DNA from: Neocallimastix lanati (nom. inval.)
Lineage: Eukaryota; Neocallimastigomycota; Neocallimastigomycetes; Neocallimastigales; Neocallimastigaceae
Length of the DNA stretch: 64,000 bases
Direction of reading: 5' to 3'
Assembly: GCA_016946835.1 (NCBI GenBank)
Contig: JACVTC010000175.1
Location: forward strand, 1 to 64,000
Part shown: positions 23,040-35,800 of the stretch, in pieces
Position numbering within the stretch: position 1 is the first letter of the stretch
Layout: every line of letters starts with the position of its first letter
Translations under genes and position numbers: made by a program
Notes under the pieces: model-generated
What the model saw: only the letters and a program-made list of their open reading frames with translations
What the model was told of the DNA's origin: nothing
The model's database searches: none

Positions 23040-23228
23040 ATAAAAAACAACACTGAAAAGAACCACTACCTTTGTATAAATTCTTTTTTTTTTGGTTTTT
23101 ACTTTTCAAGATATACTTTGTGTTTTAAAGCAATCCTAAACATCCTTAAAATATAAAATTTAGGTTTAGTCTAACAAAATTTATAATCGTATTCAAATTT
23201 TGATAAAATACTTAAAATATAATTTAAA

Positions 23229-23414
23229 ATGGAAGATCAAAATAATATTTTAAATAATGCTACTCTTAAAGACGGTTTTGCAGGAGACCGTCGCTACTTA
23301 AAAGGATTTTTAGCAAAAATTGAATTGGTTTTTATGCTGTACCCAGACAGATACAACACCGATGAAGCTAAAGTCATATATATCTTATATCTAGACTTTA
23401 CGGTGACGCTATGA
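23229..23414 (+). pseudogene. Element C gag remnant
   Basis: A short open stretch that begins with a Met after the leader and reads like the start of a Ty3 Gag (DGFAGDRRYLKGFLAKIELV, comparable to [20 protein letters not shown] in element B). It is one part of broken element C. Confidence 0.6.
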
Positions 23415-23524
23415 ACTGAGCAGCTACTTTAATTGAAAACAGGGATGACTGTCTTGGAGATTATCAAGCATTTAGAGAAAGAATGAAAGTTGTTTTCGGA
23501 GACAACGACTCAGTATTTATCGCC

Positions 23525-24274
23525 TGTAAAGAGTTCTATCAGAAACAGATTACAAATAACAAATTTTAACACCAAAATTAAAAAGAACACGTAATAAAAA
23601 TTCGTTTTTTTAAATAAAATAATCTTTATTAATTAAAAAAATTAAATCTCTTTTTTGTTATTAACTATCATATAGTCAATAACTAATACATCGATTTAAG
23701 TATAGAAATTTACATGTATTTATATTTTTTCATTATTACATTATAATATATTATTTCTATCTAATTTACATATATTACTATTTATTTATAAACAAAATAT
23801 TTATTAATAATTTTATTAAATAATAATTAATTAAACTAAACAATAATTAATTCAATAAACTTTCAACTTATTTACAATAATAATTAAATTCAATAACAAC
23901 TCATTTATTATATATTTATTATATAAATATTATTAATACTAATGTTTATATATTTACAATTCAATACTATTTTTATAAACTATTTAAAACTATTCCGAAA
24001 TTAATTTTAAAGTATTTTAAACTAACTAAACTAAATTAACTAAGTTAAATAGAATAACCATTTTAAATAAACTAAACTAAATTAACTAACTTAAATAAAT
24101 TATTTAGATTAAAGTTATTATCCAAAATTATTTAAATAATAATTTTTCCTTTATGAAAAGTTTACATAAATTTATAATTAATTTTCATATACGTAAATCA
24201 TAAATTTATGTAATTTTATTACATTAATTAATTATGTAATAATTAATTATTAAAGATTTTATTAAATCTTTACA
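23525..24274 (-). repeat. Left (3') LTR of element A
   Basis: TGTAAAGAG to TCTTTACA, about 750 bp, repeated in part from 30243. Near 23659 a palindrome GTTATTAACT...AGTCAATAAC lies where the R region would be; element B has a matching palindrome at the same place. Confidence 0.85.
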
Positions 24275-24316
24275 TTCTCGCCCTTTAAGTTGAGCTCTTT
24301 CGAACTGTAAAGATTT

Positions 24317-24912
24317 AATAAATCTTTAATACATTAAATAGCTTAATTTTTCGTACAATTAATTTATTTAATGTATATGAATTATTTTTTTAATATAAAA
24401 TTTATTGAAATAAAATTTAATTATTTTTTTAATTGAAAATATTTTTTAATTAGTTTAGTTACATTAGTTTAGTTTTAAATAGTTAAATATTAATTTAGGA
24501 ATAATCTTAAATAGTTAATATTTATAAAAATAGTTTTTCAATATTAAATATATAATTAAAATTATTATAAGTATTAAAATAATAAATAAAATAAAGAGTT
24601 TAAAAAATTAATTTTAGTTTTAGTAAATTAATAAATAATAAAAAATTATTAATTAAAAAATCTTTTGTTTATAAATAAATAGTTTTATATATATTATTAA
24701 ATAACATCATATATTAATATTGTAATAAGAAAAAATATAAATACATGTAATTTTTCTTAATTTAATCGATGTATTAGTTATTAACTATTTTACAGTTAAT
24801 AACATAAAAGAAGTTTATAATTAATAAAAGAATTTATTAATAAAAGAAATTACTTTAATTTTATTTGTTTAAATTGTAGTGTTTTTTTTATTGTTATAAT
24901 CTGTTTTTTTTA
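24317..24912 (+). repeat. LTR-like sequence in opposite orientation inside element A
   Basis: Begins TGTAAAGATTTAATAAATC next to the polypurine region of A. It later shows ATAAATACATGTAATTT, a TCGATGTATTAGTTATTAAC block and TGTTATAATCTGTTT, all of which match the reverse complement of the element A LTR. It is therefore a plus-strand LTR of a related family lying in the 3' part of A. Its right end is not sharply defined. Confidence 0.55.
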
Positions 24913-25393
24913 TTGACGGATTCATTACACGAACTATAGAGTTCAATCTCCGGGAAGGAATGTCAATTATAAATGGTTGATATTTATGCCTAATGTATTC
25001 TTCATTAAAATCTTTATCACCATCATCAACCACATTATTTCGTTTATTCCTTTTAAATTTACGAAAGTACTCTTGAATTAGCTGTCTATCGTAAATTTGA
25101 TCTTCATCGATCCAAGAATCTTCAACAGAATTTAGGCCTTTCCAAGATACGAGGAAACGATTTTTTCCTCTATATGTCCTCATATCAATAATTCTTTCAG
25201 GAATCTTATCTATGGTATCGGTAGTTAACTTAATATTCTTTCTTTTCCTATTATTTCTATTAGCAAATTCATTTTCATAATATGGTTCCAGTAAAGATAC
25301 ATGGAAAACAGGGTGACAACGCATATTACTTGGTAATTTGAGTTCGTAGGCTAATGAACTAACTTTCTTCACAATTTCAAATGGACCAAGCAT
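24869..25393 (-). CDS. Element A integrase tail and chromodomain ORF (part of broken element)
   Basis: Covers the integrase C-terminal SH3-like tail (LGPFEIVKKVSSLAYELKLP) and a chromodomain (MRTYRGKNRFLVSWKGLNSV...SWIDEDQI), as in B. Chromodomains of such elements bind histone marks and bias integration towards heterochromatin. It is a fossil part. Confidence 0.65.
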   Translation of the reverse strand: MLGPFEIVKKVSSLAYELKLPSNMRCHPVFHVSLLEPYYENEFANRNNRKRKNIKLTTDTIDKIPERIIDMRTYRGKNRFLVSWKGLNSVEDSWIDEDQIYDRQLIQEYFRKFKRNKRNNVVDDGDKDFNEEYIRHKYQPFIIDIPSRRLNSIVRVMNPSIKKTDYNNKKNTTI

Positions 25394-25614
25394 TTGGTCT
25401 GCTAATTTCCTTTTTACATTCTTAGTTGTATTTCCTTTGAGTAACCAAACTTTTTTACAAACTTCAAAATCTGGCGTGGGTAATCTTTTGAAATCAGCAT
25501 ACTTTTTATAGGTTTCTTTAGCTGACTCTAAATTTTCCTTTAAAAATTTAATATTTTCATTTATATCTTTTACTCTAACATCAGCTCTATGATGACTATC
25601 TAAAGAAGGAATTT

Positions 25615-26616
25615 CTAGACTAAATTTTGGGTTAAATCCATAGTTTGCAAAAAACGGTGATTGATTGATTGATTGATTGATTGTTGCAAAGTATTATTAT
25701 AAGCAAACTCAGCAAAAGGCAATAAGTCAACCCAATTATTTTGTCTTTCATTTATGAAACAACGGAGATATTGTTCCAATATTCCGTTCACCCTCTCCGT
25801 TTGACCATTAGTCTGCGGATGGTTAGCGGTGGAAAGAGTCAAATTAATGTTCAATAACTCGCAAAGGCGGTTCCAAAACTCAGAAGTAAATTGTGTACCT
25901 CTATCCGAAACAATGCAATCAGGAAAACCATGCAACTTAAAGATATTACTAATAAAAGAATCGGCAGCAATCGAAGCAGTAGGAAAACAACGTAAAGGAA
26001 TAAAATGTGCCATTTTAGTCAATCTATCTACAACAGTCATGACAGTGGTCATATCTTTGGATTTCGGTAATTCAACAATAAAATCCATGGAGATGTCTGA
26101 CCATGGTCTGTCGGGGGTAGACAAAGGAGATAAAAGACCGTAGGGTTTATGTCTTGGAACTTTAGCTTTGCAGCAAGTTTCACAGGACTTAACAAACTTT
26201 TTAACATCATTACGTAACTTAAGCCACCAAAAGTTACGATTAATCAAATCAAATGTTTTGCGTACACCGAAATGACCAGCAGTAACAGAGTCATGGTGTA
26301 TTTCAAGAACTCTTGTGCGAAGATTCTGAGGGACATAAATTAAGTTATCAAAAAGTAAGAAACCTTCCTTATCAATTTTACACTTATCAATAAATTTAAT
26401 AGGTGGATTAACATTACTATTATTTGAAATAAAGGATTTAATTTTTATAAAAAGATCATCATTATTTAAAGATTTCAAAATAGAATAAATCAAGGACTCA
26501 TTACATGAGTTACAATTAATAACACAACAAGAAACATCGCGAGAACAATCAAATAAATGATCACTTCTTCTTGACAGAATATCTGGTTTACCAGATTTTT
26601 TACCAGAACGATACAC
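25615..26616 (-). CDS. Element A integrase-region ORF (part of broken element)
   Basis: The open stretch covers the HHCC zinc-binding region (HHDSVTAGHFG...CETCCKAK) and the integrase core ([34 protein letters not shown]). It is closely similar to the matching region of element B. It is a fossil part, listed for completeness. Confidence 0.65.
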   Translation of the reverse strand: MYRSGKKSGKPDILSRRSDHLFDCSRDVSCCVINCNSCNESLIYSILKSLNNDDLFIKIKSFISNNSNVNPPIKFIDKCKIDKEGFLLFDNLIYVPQNLRTRVLEIHHDSVTAGHFGVRKTFDLINRNFWWLKLRNDVKKFVKSCETCCKAKVPRHKPYGLLSPLSTPDRPWSDISMDFIVELPKSKDMTTVMTVVDRLTKMAHFIPLRCFPTASIAADSFISNIFKLHGFPDCIVSDRGTQFTSEFWNRLCELLNINLTLSTANHPQTNGQTERVNGILEQYLRCFINERQNNWVDLLPFAEFAYNNTLQQSINQSINHRFLQTMDLTQNLV

Positions 26617-27402
26617 AAGATTAAAATCGAAACGAGAAAGAAATTCATACCAACGAATTTGTCGTTGAGAAAGTAACTCAGGCTTCCTAGGAAAAGTAAG
26701 GTTTTTATGATCAGTATAAATAGTAAATGGATGTCGAGCACCTTCAAGGTAATGACGTCATTCTTCCAAAGCAACTTTAATTGCAAGAAGCTCTTTATCA
26801 TAAATGGGTAATTCAGTTGAGATTTGGTTAGACTGGTAGAAATAAAAGCAATTGGGTGTAACTGACCATCAAATTCTTTGGAAAGTATAGCTCCAACAGC
26901 GAAATTAGAAGCATCAGTTTCCACAATGAAAGGTTTGTTACTATCAGGATTTCTTAAAATTGGAGTAGAAGTAAAAAGTTCTTTTAATTTATCAAAGGAT
27001 TTTTGTTGATCAGAACCTCAGAGAAATGGAACATTTTTCCTGGTAAGTTTATGTAAGGGCCGCGCAATCTTAGCAAAATCCTTGATAAAAATTCTATAAT
27101 AATTACATAATCCAATAAATGATTGTATTTCCTTTACATTAGAAGGAACAGGCCAATCTAGGATAGCTTTAACCTTTTCAGGATCAACTTTCAAGCCGTC
27201 TTTTGATAATATATAACCAAGGAAGGCGGTTTCAGTAACATCGAATTCGCACTTCTCTAATTTAATGTACAAGTTATTTTCTAATAATTTTTTAAGCACT
27301 TTTTTAACGTGTTCATGATGTTCCTCTAAACTATTAGAATAAATTAATATATCGTCTATGTAAGAAATAACAAAGTCATCTAAGTAATCGCTAAGAACAT
27401 CA

Positions 27403-29664
27403 TTAATAAAATGTTGGAAGGTGGCTGGAGCATTTTTTAAGCCAAAAGGCAAAATGACCATATCTAGTACGAAATGCAGTCTTGTACTCATCACCTTCTT
27501 TAATTCTTACTAAATTGTAGGCAGACTTTAAGTCCAACTTGGTAAAATATTTTGCACCTTTAACTCTATCTAATAATTCACTTATTAAAGGAAGAGGATA
27601 AGAATTACGGATGGTAATTTCATTCAATTTTCTATAATCAACACATAATCTCAATGAACCATCTTTCTTTTTAACAAATAATACAGGTGCACCAGCGGGT
27701 GACTTGGATTTCCTAATGAATCCTTTTTCTAAATTTTCTTTTATATACTTTTTTAGTTCATCTCGTTCTGCCTCAGCTAAAGGATATATTGGACCATAAA
27801 ATAAATTTGAATTATCCTTTAATCTTATTTCACAATCATATTCACGATGTGGAGGGAGAACGTTGCAATTTCTTTCATTGAATACTTCTGCGTAATTATT
27901 ATATATAGGAGGTATTCCTATAATTTTTTGATTTAATTTATTCTCAAAATTACTAATTTTTAAACAATTACAGATACAACACAAATTTTTCACAGAACAC
28001 TTTTTAGAAATATACTTTTTATTTTCATCTTTATTTAAATTATCATTATGATTCCAATTTTTTGTTACATTTTTACATAAAACATCAATTTTACAAATTT
28101 TATTTAATTCATCTAAATTAATATTATTACTATCACTAAATTCATAAATTTCATCATCATTATCAAATATAAAACTATCATTTACATCACTATCAAAATT
28201 AATTATACAAAAATTTTTTAAATCATTAAGTTCTTCTTTTTCACTACAAGTTTTAATACGTGTACGACGACTTCTAATCGTAATTTCTTCATCAGAATCC
28301 ATATCGGAATCAGATTCAAAGGAATACTTACGTTTGTTGTTATAATTTTCATTCATATCATTTTTGGGTTCATTAATTGGTTCTTTGGATTTAATAGAAA
28401 CTTTATTTAGTTTTTTCTTATTCTTTCTATTCCTTTTTCCTACGTTGCAGTGTCTAGCGCAGAATCCAGAGCTAAAAGCAATTTTTCTTGAGTCATGGTA
28501 GTTTATTGGACAATGCTTTTCAATCCAAGGTAATCCTAAAATGATATCGACATCAGGAATACGGAGAGCATATAATTGGATGATCTCAAAATGGTTCTTG
28601 AAACGGAGTATACACTTTTCAGTAGTCTTTTTGACTGTAGATAAACCATATCCCAGACCAACAACTTTGAAAGGATTTTCCACTCTCATAAGTTTTATAT
28701 TATTAACTCTTGCAAATTCTGGGTGAATACAATTAATATCAGAACCAGAATCAATAAGAACTTTCACTTTTACTTCCTCAGAATCATTAGTTTTAATATA
28801 GAAGTCAAGGATATTAGTTTTCCCTTTAAAATTCTTATTCTCGAATTCAATAATTTCCAAAATTTTATGAACATTTTCATTATCATTAATTAATTTAATT
28901 CTTCTGACGGAGGAAGAAGGGAGAGAAGTATTAGAAGAGGAGGCTTCATCATTCGGAATTTTATTGATCACCTTGAAATTTTTTGGTTTCTTCTTATTAG
29001 GGCATTTGAATTGTAAATGCCCGGCCTTCCCACAAATAAAGCATAAACCTTTTCTTCTTCTTTCTTCTTCCTTATTTGTTCCGGAATCGTTATAGATACT
29101 TTTGTGGGATGGAAAATATCTTGTTGATTTTTGACCCTTCTTAATGCGGTATAGATCCACGTCCATGGGGTCATCTTGATTATAGTTTCTTCTATCCTGA
29201 TGTGTAAGGTAATATTCTCTAATATCATTTCTTTTTGTCAAATTTTCAATTGTTACGGCTTCTCTAAATAGGTTTTCCAAATTGTCTGGGTTTGGATTAA
29301 CAATAGCAAGTTTTTCTCTTATCTTATAATGGAGACCTTTTATGAACATGTATATCTTGGCCAGTTCATTAAAGTCGGAGTATTGACTTATTTTTTGGAA
29401 CTCGGAGATATACTCTACATCATGTCCATATTTAAACTGGCGAATATTGCAGAGTTTAGCATTCGCAACAACAGCTTCAACATCTGGATCACCAAAATTT
29501 CTTCTTAATTCGGCTACAAATTGTTCTAAATTTTGTAAAATGGGATTATTATTTCTTCTTAAACAAGATGCCCAGTTTAAAGCCTTTCCAGTTAAATAAG
29601 ACATAATAAAGTTTACCCTAGCAGCTTCATTAGTAAATCGTTGAGGATTGGCATCAATTGCCAA
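27403..29664 (-). CDS. Element A Gag-protease-RT ORF (part of broken element)
   Basis: A long open stretch similar throughout to the Gag-protease-RT part of element B. It has a zinc knuckle near residue 210, a protease region with [15 protein letters not shown] near 300, and RT with [20 protein letters not shown] near 680. It is one part of a broken element and is not expected to act alone. Confidence 0.7.
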   Translation of the reverse strand: MAIDANPQRFTNEAARVNFIMSYLTGKALNWASCLRRNNNPILQNLEQFVAELRRNFGDPDVEAVVANAKLCNIRQFKYGHDVEYISEFQKISQYSDFNELAKIYMFIKGLHYKIREKLAIVNPNPDNLENLFREAVTIENLTKRNDIREYYLTHQDRRNYNQDDPMDVDLYRIKKGQKSTRYFPSHKSIYNDSGTNKEEERRRKGLCFICGKAGHLQFKCPNKKKPKNFKVINKIPNDEASSSNTSLPSSSVRRIKLINDNENVHKILEIIEFENKNFKGKTNILDFYIKTNDSEEVKVKVLIDSGSDINCIHPEFARVNNIKLMRVENPFKVVGLGYGLSTVKKTTEKCILRFKNHFEIIQLYALRIPDVDIILGLPWIEKHCPINYHDSRKIAFSSGFCARHCNVGKRNRKNKKKLNKVSIKSKEPINEPKNDMNENYNNKRKYSFESDSDMDSDEEITIRSRRTRIKTCSEKEELNDLKNFCIINFDSDVNDSFIFDNDDEIYEFSDSNNINLDELNKICKIDVLCKNVTKNWNHNDNLNKDENKKYISKKCSVKNLCCICNCLKISNFENKLNQKIIGIPPIYNNYAEVFNERNCNVLPPHREYDCEIRLKDNSNLFYGPIYPLAEAERDELKKYIKENLEKGFIRKSKSPAGAPVLFVKKKDGSLRLCVDYRKLNEITIRNSYPLPLISELLDRVKGAKYFTKLDLKSAYNLVRIKEGDEYKTAFRTRYGHFAFWLKKCSSHLPTFY

Positions 29665-29838
29665 TTCGATTCTTGTAAGGAAGCCATCTAATTCCCTCGT
29701 ATTTCCAGAGAATGTAGGAGGGTCGTTGATTATTTTAAGCTGAGGTACTTAATTTACCTGCTGTTGTTGGTTCATGTTGTCTTCCAAATTTAGATTTTGA
29801 AAAATGTTTAGTTCTTCCAATTTGAATTACCAAAAAAA

Positions 29839-29875
<37 letters not shown>

Positions 29876-30739
29876 TTGTAACTTATAATTTATGCGTTCA
29901 CTTAATTCAATTAGGATTTATTAAGCGTATAATTTAATTATTCACTTGATAAACAAGAAAATCTTTTATTAATTACTTATTATTATTATTATTATTATAT
30001 TAAATGTTGTTAAGTCGTTCAGACGCTATCCACTTAAAAAGGTGTCGAACGAGTATACAACTAAATATAAAATAATAAAAATAATGAAACAATTAATTCA
30101 AATACAAATTTTATCTAAGGTAACTATCCTGAACAAGGCGGTAGTTATCCAAGAATTCAGTTACTTCTTCTAAACACGGCGGTAGTTATCCAAAAACTTG
30201 TTATTTGTAACGTGTTTCTTTGATTTATAAGGTATTAGTTATTGTAAAGAGTTCTATCAGAAACAGATTACAAATAACAAATTTTAACACCAAAATAAAA
30301 AAGAACACGTAATAAAAATTCGTTTTTTTAAATAAAATAATCTTTATTAATTAAAAAAATTAAATCTCTTTTTTGTTATTAACTATCATATAGTCACTAA
30401 CTAATACATCGATTTAATTATAGAAATTTACATGTATTTATATTTTTTCATTATTACATTATAATATATTATTTCTATCTAATTTACATATATTACTATT
30501 TATTTATAAACAAAATATTTATTAATAATAATTTTATTAAATAATAATTAACTAAACTAAACAATAATTAATTCAATAAACTTTCAACTTATTTACAATA
30601 ATAATTAAATTCAATAACAACTCATTTATTATATATTTATTATATAAATATTATTAATACTAATGTTTATATATTTACAATTCAAAACTATTTTTGTAAA
30701 CTATTTATACTAATTTTAACTATTTAAAAGTATAAAACA

Positions 30740-31832
30740 GCTTTTACCTGCAAGTATGGCCATTTTGAATATTTGGTTATGCCTTTTGGATTAAAAAATG
30801 CCCCAGCTGTTTTCCAACACTTCATTAATGATGTATTCGAAGATATTCTTGGTACATATGTCTACTGTTATATCGATGATATTATAATCTTCTCCCCAAA
30901 TATGTCTTCTCATTTTGAACACGAAGTTCTCAAAAGACTTCGTAAAGCTGGTCTTTTTGCGAAACTAGAAAAATGAGAATTCTTTGTCCCTTATTTAGAT
31001 TTTCTTGGACATAGAATTTCTGCTACAGGTATATTTATGGATCCCAAAAAGATTTCTTCAATTCTTGAATGGCCTACTCCAACTTGCGTAAAAGAAATTC
31101 AATCTTTCCTTGGACTCACAAATTATTATAGAAGATTTTATTCCTGAATTTGCCAAGTTAGCCCATCCACTTAATCTTCTTTTAAGAAAGAACGATAAAT
31201 TTGTATGGTCAATTGAAGCTCAGGAAGCTTTTGATAATATTAAATCGAAATTTTCCTCTTCTCCGGTTCTTCCTTACCCTGATCGTAACCTACCCTTCAC
31301 TGTTGAAACTGACAGCAGTAATTTTGTAATCGGTGCTGTCCTTTCTCAAAAGACTCCTAAAGATAATAAAGTTCATCCTATTGCCTTTTATTCAAGATCT
31401 CTCTCTCCTGTTGAAAGAAATTATCCAATTTACGATAAGGAACTTTTAGCTATTATTGATTCTTTAGAAAATTGGAGACACTTTCTAAAGGGTGCGACTC
31501 ATCCTTTTATTATCTACTCTGATCACCGAAACCTGTTATATCAAAAGAAACCTGAAAAAATGACTCAAAGACTTGTTCGTTGGTCTCTCTTCTTATCAGA
31601 ATTTAACTTCAAGATTGAATATCGTTCAGGTTCTTCCAATGGTAAACCCGATGCCTTATCAAGAAGACCTGATTATGCTTTAAATGATGAATTTTCCACT
31701 TCTGATATTCCATACACTGTTCTCCGCCCAGAAAACTTTTCTGCATTTCCAGTCTCTATTGAAACATTTTCTGAAAAAATCCTTTCCGAATGTAAAACCG
31801 ATCCATTTATCATTCCATTTGCGATTATTTAG
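30740..31832 (+). pseudogene. Element C RT and RNase H region
   Basis: The plus strand reads [21 protein letters not shown] and YCYIDDIIIFS (RT), then VETDSSNFVIGAVLSQ and YSDHRNLLYQKKPEKM (RNase H) and a short connection domain, ordinary for a chromodomain Ty3 element. It belongs to broken element C, between nested elements A and B. Confidence 0.75.
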
Positions 31833-32009
31833 AAAACAAGAAATTACCTGTCCCTCATCAAAAAATTAAGGAATTCTCAATTAGTAACAGCTACTTACTT
31901 TTCCAAAATAAACTCTATGTTCCTCCCAACTGCCGGTCTTTAGCCTTGAAAATTTGTCATGATTCTCCATCCGCAGGTCATTTTGGTTTTAAAAAAAACT
32001 ATTAATCTC

Positions 32010-32814
32010 TGTAAAATGTTCCTTATGGAGCAGATTACAATTACGAAAAAAAAACAAAAAACAACACTATCAATAACAATACTCAAATGAAATTTATTTT
32101 TTAAAAAAAAATTCTTTTATTAATCACTTTATTATAAAAATTCTTTTTATTAGTTATTAACTGCAAAATAGTTAATAACAACTACATTTTCTTTAATAGA
32201 ATAATTTTACATGTATTTATATTTTTTCTTAATTATATTATAATATACTATTTCTATTTATTTAAATATATATTCAATATAAAATAAACAAAAACTAATC
32301 TAAAATTAAATAAAGTTATAAAAAACTAAAACTAATTCAATAAGCTTTTTATTCAATTTGTTTTGACTCAAATTGAATAAGTTCTTATTTATTATTTATT
32401 TATTATTCTTTTATTATTAATACTATTAATTATATATTACTATTTAATTTTTATGATTATTAAACTAAACTAAAATTAAACTAAACTAAAATTAAACTAA
32501 ACTAAAATTAAACTAAACTAAAATTAAACTAAACTAAAATTAAACTAAACTAAAATTAAACTAAACTAAAATTATTAATATATTTTATTACTAAATTTTA
32601 GGTTATTTAAAAATTAATTTTATATTTTTAAATTTATATATTATATGAAATATAAAATTATTATTAATTTTCATAAATCAATTAATTTCATAAATTAATA
32701 TATTTTACATAATTTAATGCATTAGCATTATTTTGTAAACGTGAATTACATTAAATAATTTAATGTACAAAATAAATTAATTAATGTACTAAAGATATTG
32801 ATCATATCTTTACA
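32010..32814 (-). repeat. Left (3') LTR of element B
   Basis: TGTAAAATG to TCTTTACA, 805 bp. It holds seven copies of a 16-bp unit (AAACTAAACTAAAATT) at about 32460-32572, against three in the right LTR. A palindrome TTATTAACTGCAAAATAGTTAATAA is split across the probable R region near 32155. Confidence 0.9.
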
Positions 32815-32824
32815 ATCTCGCCCT

Positions 32825-35800
32825 TTAAGTCGAGCTCCTGCGAGAATCATTTCTTGAGGGAAGTTCTATAACAAAGGGTTGATATTTATGTCTTACAATG
32901 AAATCATTGGCATGATCATCATTCTTAATAGATTCTTGATCCTTTGTTCTTGTTTTATTTTTCTTATTTTTTCTAAAGTATTCCTGAATTAATTGTTTAT
33001 CTAAAATTTGATCTTCATCTATCCAAGAGTCTTCATTTGATCCTTTCCAAGAGATAAGAAAACGATTCTTTCCTTTATAAGTTCTCATATTAATTATTTT
33101 ATCTGGAATCATATCGGAATTATTTGTAGTTAAATTTATACTCTTTCGTTTATTAACATTTCTATCTTCAAATTCATTCTCATAATAAGGTTCAAGTAAA
33201 GAAACATGAAAAATTGGATGACAGTGCATATTATTAGGTAGTTTAAGTTTGTACGCTAAGGGACTAACTTTTTCAATTATTTCAAAAGGACCTATCAATT
33301 GATCGGCTAGTTTTCTTTTAACATTCTTAGTAGTAGATCCTTTAAGTAACCAAACTTTTTTACCGACTTCGAAATTAGGGGAAGGAAGTCTTTTCAAATC
33401 GGCGTATTTTTTATAAGTTTTCTTAGCTTCTTCTAAGTTTCTTTTTAAAAATTCAATATTTTTATTAATATCTAATATTCTTTTTTCAGCTCTACTTGGT
33501 CTTTCTGAGGATGGAATCTCAGGACTAAATTTAGGATTAAAACCATAGTTTGCGAAGAATGGTGATTGATTTATAGATTGATGTAAAGTATTATTGTAAG
33601 CGAATTCAGCGAAAGGTAGTAAATCGACCCAATTATTTTGCCTTTCATTTATGAAACAACGAAGATATTGTTCCAATATTCCGTTCACCCTCTCCGTTTG
33701 ACCATCAGTCTCCGGATGGTTGGAGGTAGAAAGAGAATGAGTAATATCAAGAAGTTTACATAAGCGATTCCAAAATTCAGATGTAAATTGCGATCCTCTA
33801 TCAGAAATAATAGAATCAGGGAAACCATGTAATTTAAAAATATTCGAGATAAAAGCATCAGCAGCAATTGAAGCAGTAGGAAGACAACGAAAAGGAATAA
33901 AATGAGCCATTTTAGTCAAACGATCAACAACAACCATAATTGTAGTCATATCTTTAGACTTAGGTAATTCAACGATAAAATCCATAGAAATATCAGACCA
34001 AGCTCTATTAGGAGTGGACAAGGGTGAAAGAAGTCCATATGGCTTGTGTCTAGGAATTTTTGATTTACAGCAAACTTCACAAGACTTAATAAACTTTTTA
34101 ACATCAAGAGAAAAATTAGGCCACCAAAAATTGCGGCTAAGTAATTCTTGAGTCTTAGAAACACCAAAATGACCAGCAGTAGGAGAGTCATGATGGAGTT
34201 CAAGAACTCTCGTTCGAATCGATTTAGGAACATAAATCAGATTATTAAAGAGTAAAAATCCTTCTTTATCAATCATAAATTTATTAATATTTTGAATTTT
34301 AGGGTTAACAGCATTATTAATAGATAAGGATGATTTAACAGAATTATAGAATTCATCATTCTCAAGAGCATTCAAAATAGAATTAGCAAGGGTATCATTA
34401 TTAATAGTAAAACAGTTAATAACACGACAAGAAGAATTAAATTCAAAATTAAATAAATGATCACTTCTCCTAGATAGTAAATCAGGTTTACCCGATTTTT
34501 TCCCAGATCTATAGACAATATTAAAATCAAAACGAGATAAAAATTCATACCATCTAATTTGACGTTGCGAAAGCATTTCCGGTTTTCTAGGAAATGTTAA
34601 ATTTTTATGATCAGTGTAAATAGTAAAGGGATGACGAGCACCCTCTAAAAAGTGACGCCATTGCTCTAAAGCAACTTTAATAGCGAGAAGTTCCTTATCA
34701 TAAATGGGGTAGTTTCTTTGAGACTTAGTCAAACTCGAAGAAATAAAGGCAACTGGATGGAGATTGCCATCAACTTCTTGAGAAAGTACAGCTCCAACTG
34801 CAAAGTTACTAGCATCAGTTTCAACGATAAACGGTTTATTACTATCAGGATTAATTAAAATTGGAGCAGATGTGAAAAGTTCTTTCAATTTAACAAAAGC
34901 ATTCTGTTGCTCAGGTCCCCAAATAAAAGGTACATTTTTACGAGTGAGTTTATGTATTGGTAAAGATATTTTGGCAAAGTCTTTAATGAAAACTCTATAA
35001 TAATTACAAAGTCCAATAAATGACTGAACTTCTTTGACATTAGTAGGTACAGGCCAATCTAAAATAGCTTTAATTTTTTCAGGATCAGGTTTAAGACCAT
35101 CTTTAGATATGATGTAGCCCAGGAAGGAGGTTTCCGTTACATCGAATTCACATTTTTCTAGTTTAACATATAAATTATTATCTAAAAGTTTTTTCAACAC
35201 TTTTCTAACATGTTCATGATGTTCTTCTAAGTTATTTGAATAAATAAGAATATCGTCGATATATGAGATAACAAAATCATCTAAGTAGTCACTAAGAACA
35301 TCATTTATAAAATGTTGAAATGTAGCAGGTGCATTCTTTAACCCAAAAGGCATAACAAGATATTCATAATGTCCATAACGAGTTCTAAAAGCAGTCTTAT
35401 ACTCATCACCTTCTTTTATTCTTACTAAGTTATATGCAGATTTAAGATCTAACTTAGTAAAATATTTAGCACCTTTAACTCTGTCAATTAATTCACTTAT
35501 TAATGGTAAAGGATATGAATTTCTAATAGTCATTTCATTTAATTTTCTGTAATCAATACATAATCTCAAAGTGCCATCTTTCTTTTTAACAAATAAGACA
35601 GGGGCACCAGCTGGTGATTTGGATTTTCTAATAAATCCTTTTGCTAAGTTTTCTTTAATATACTTTTTCAATTCATCCCTTTCTGCTTCTGTTAAAGGAT
35701 AAATAGGACCATAGAATAGAATTGAATTATCCTTTAAATTTATTTCACAATCATATTCTCTATGGGGAGGTAATTTATCACAATTCTTTTCATCAAAAAC

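Larger units (their letters stand above)
23525..30730 (-). mobile_element. Chromodomain Ty3/gypsy element A, broken, nested in C
   Basis: Minus-strand relative of element B. The left LTR is 23525-24274 and a shorter partial copy lies at 30243 to about 30730; over the shared length they differ by about 1.4 percent. Recognisable parts in order on the minus strand are Gag with a CCHC knuckle ([14 protein letters not shown]), protease, RT, RNase H, integrase and chromodomain, between 29664 and 24869. It is broken, with roughly five or six breaks. The polypurine tract CTTAAAGGGCGAGAA lies against the left LTR, as in B. An oppositely oriented LTR-like stretch lies within its 3' part. Confidence 0.85.
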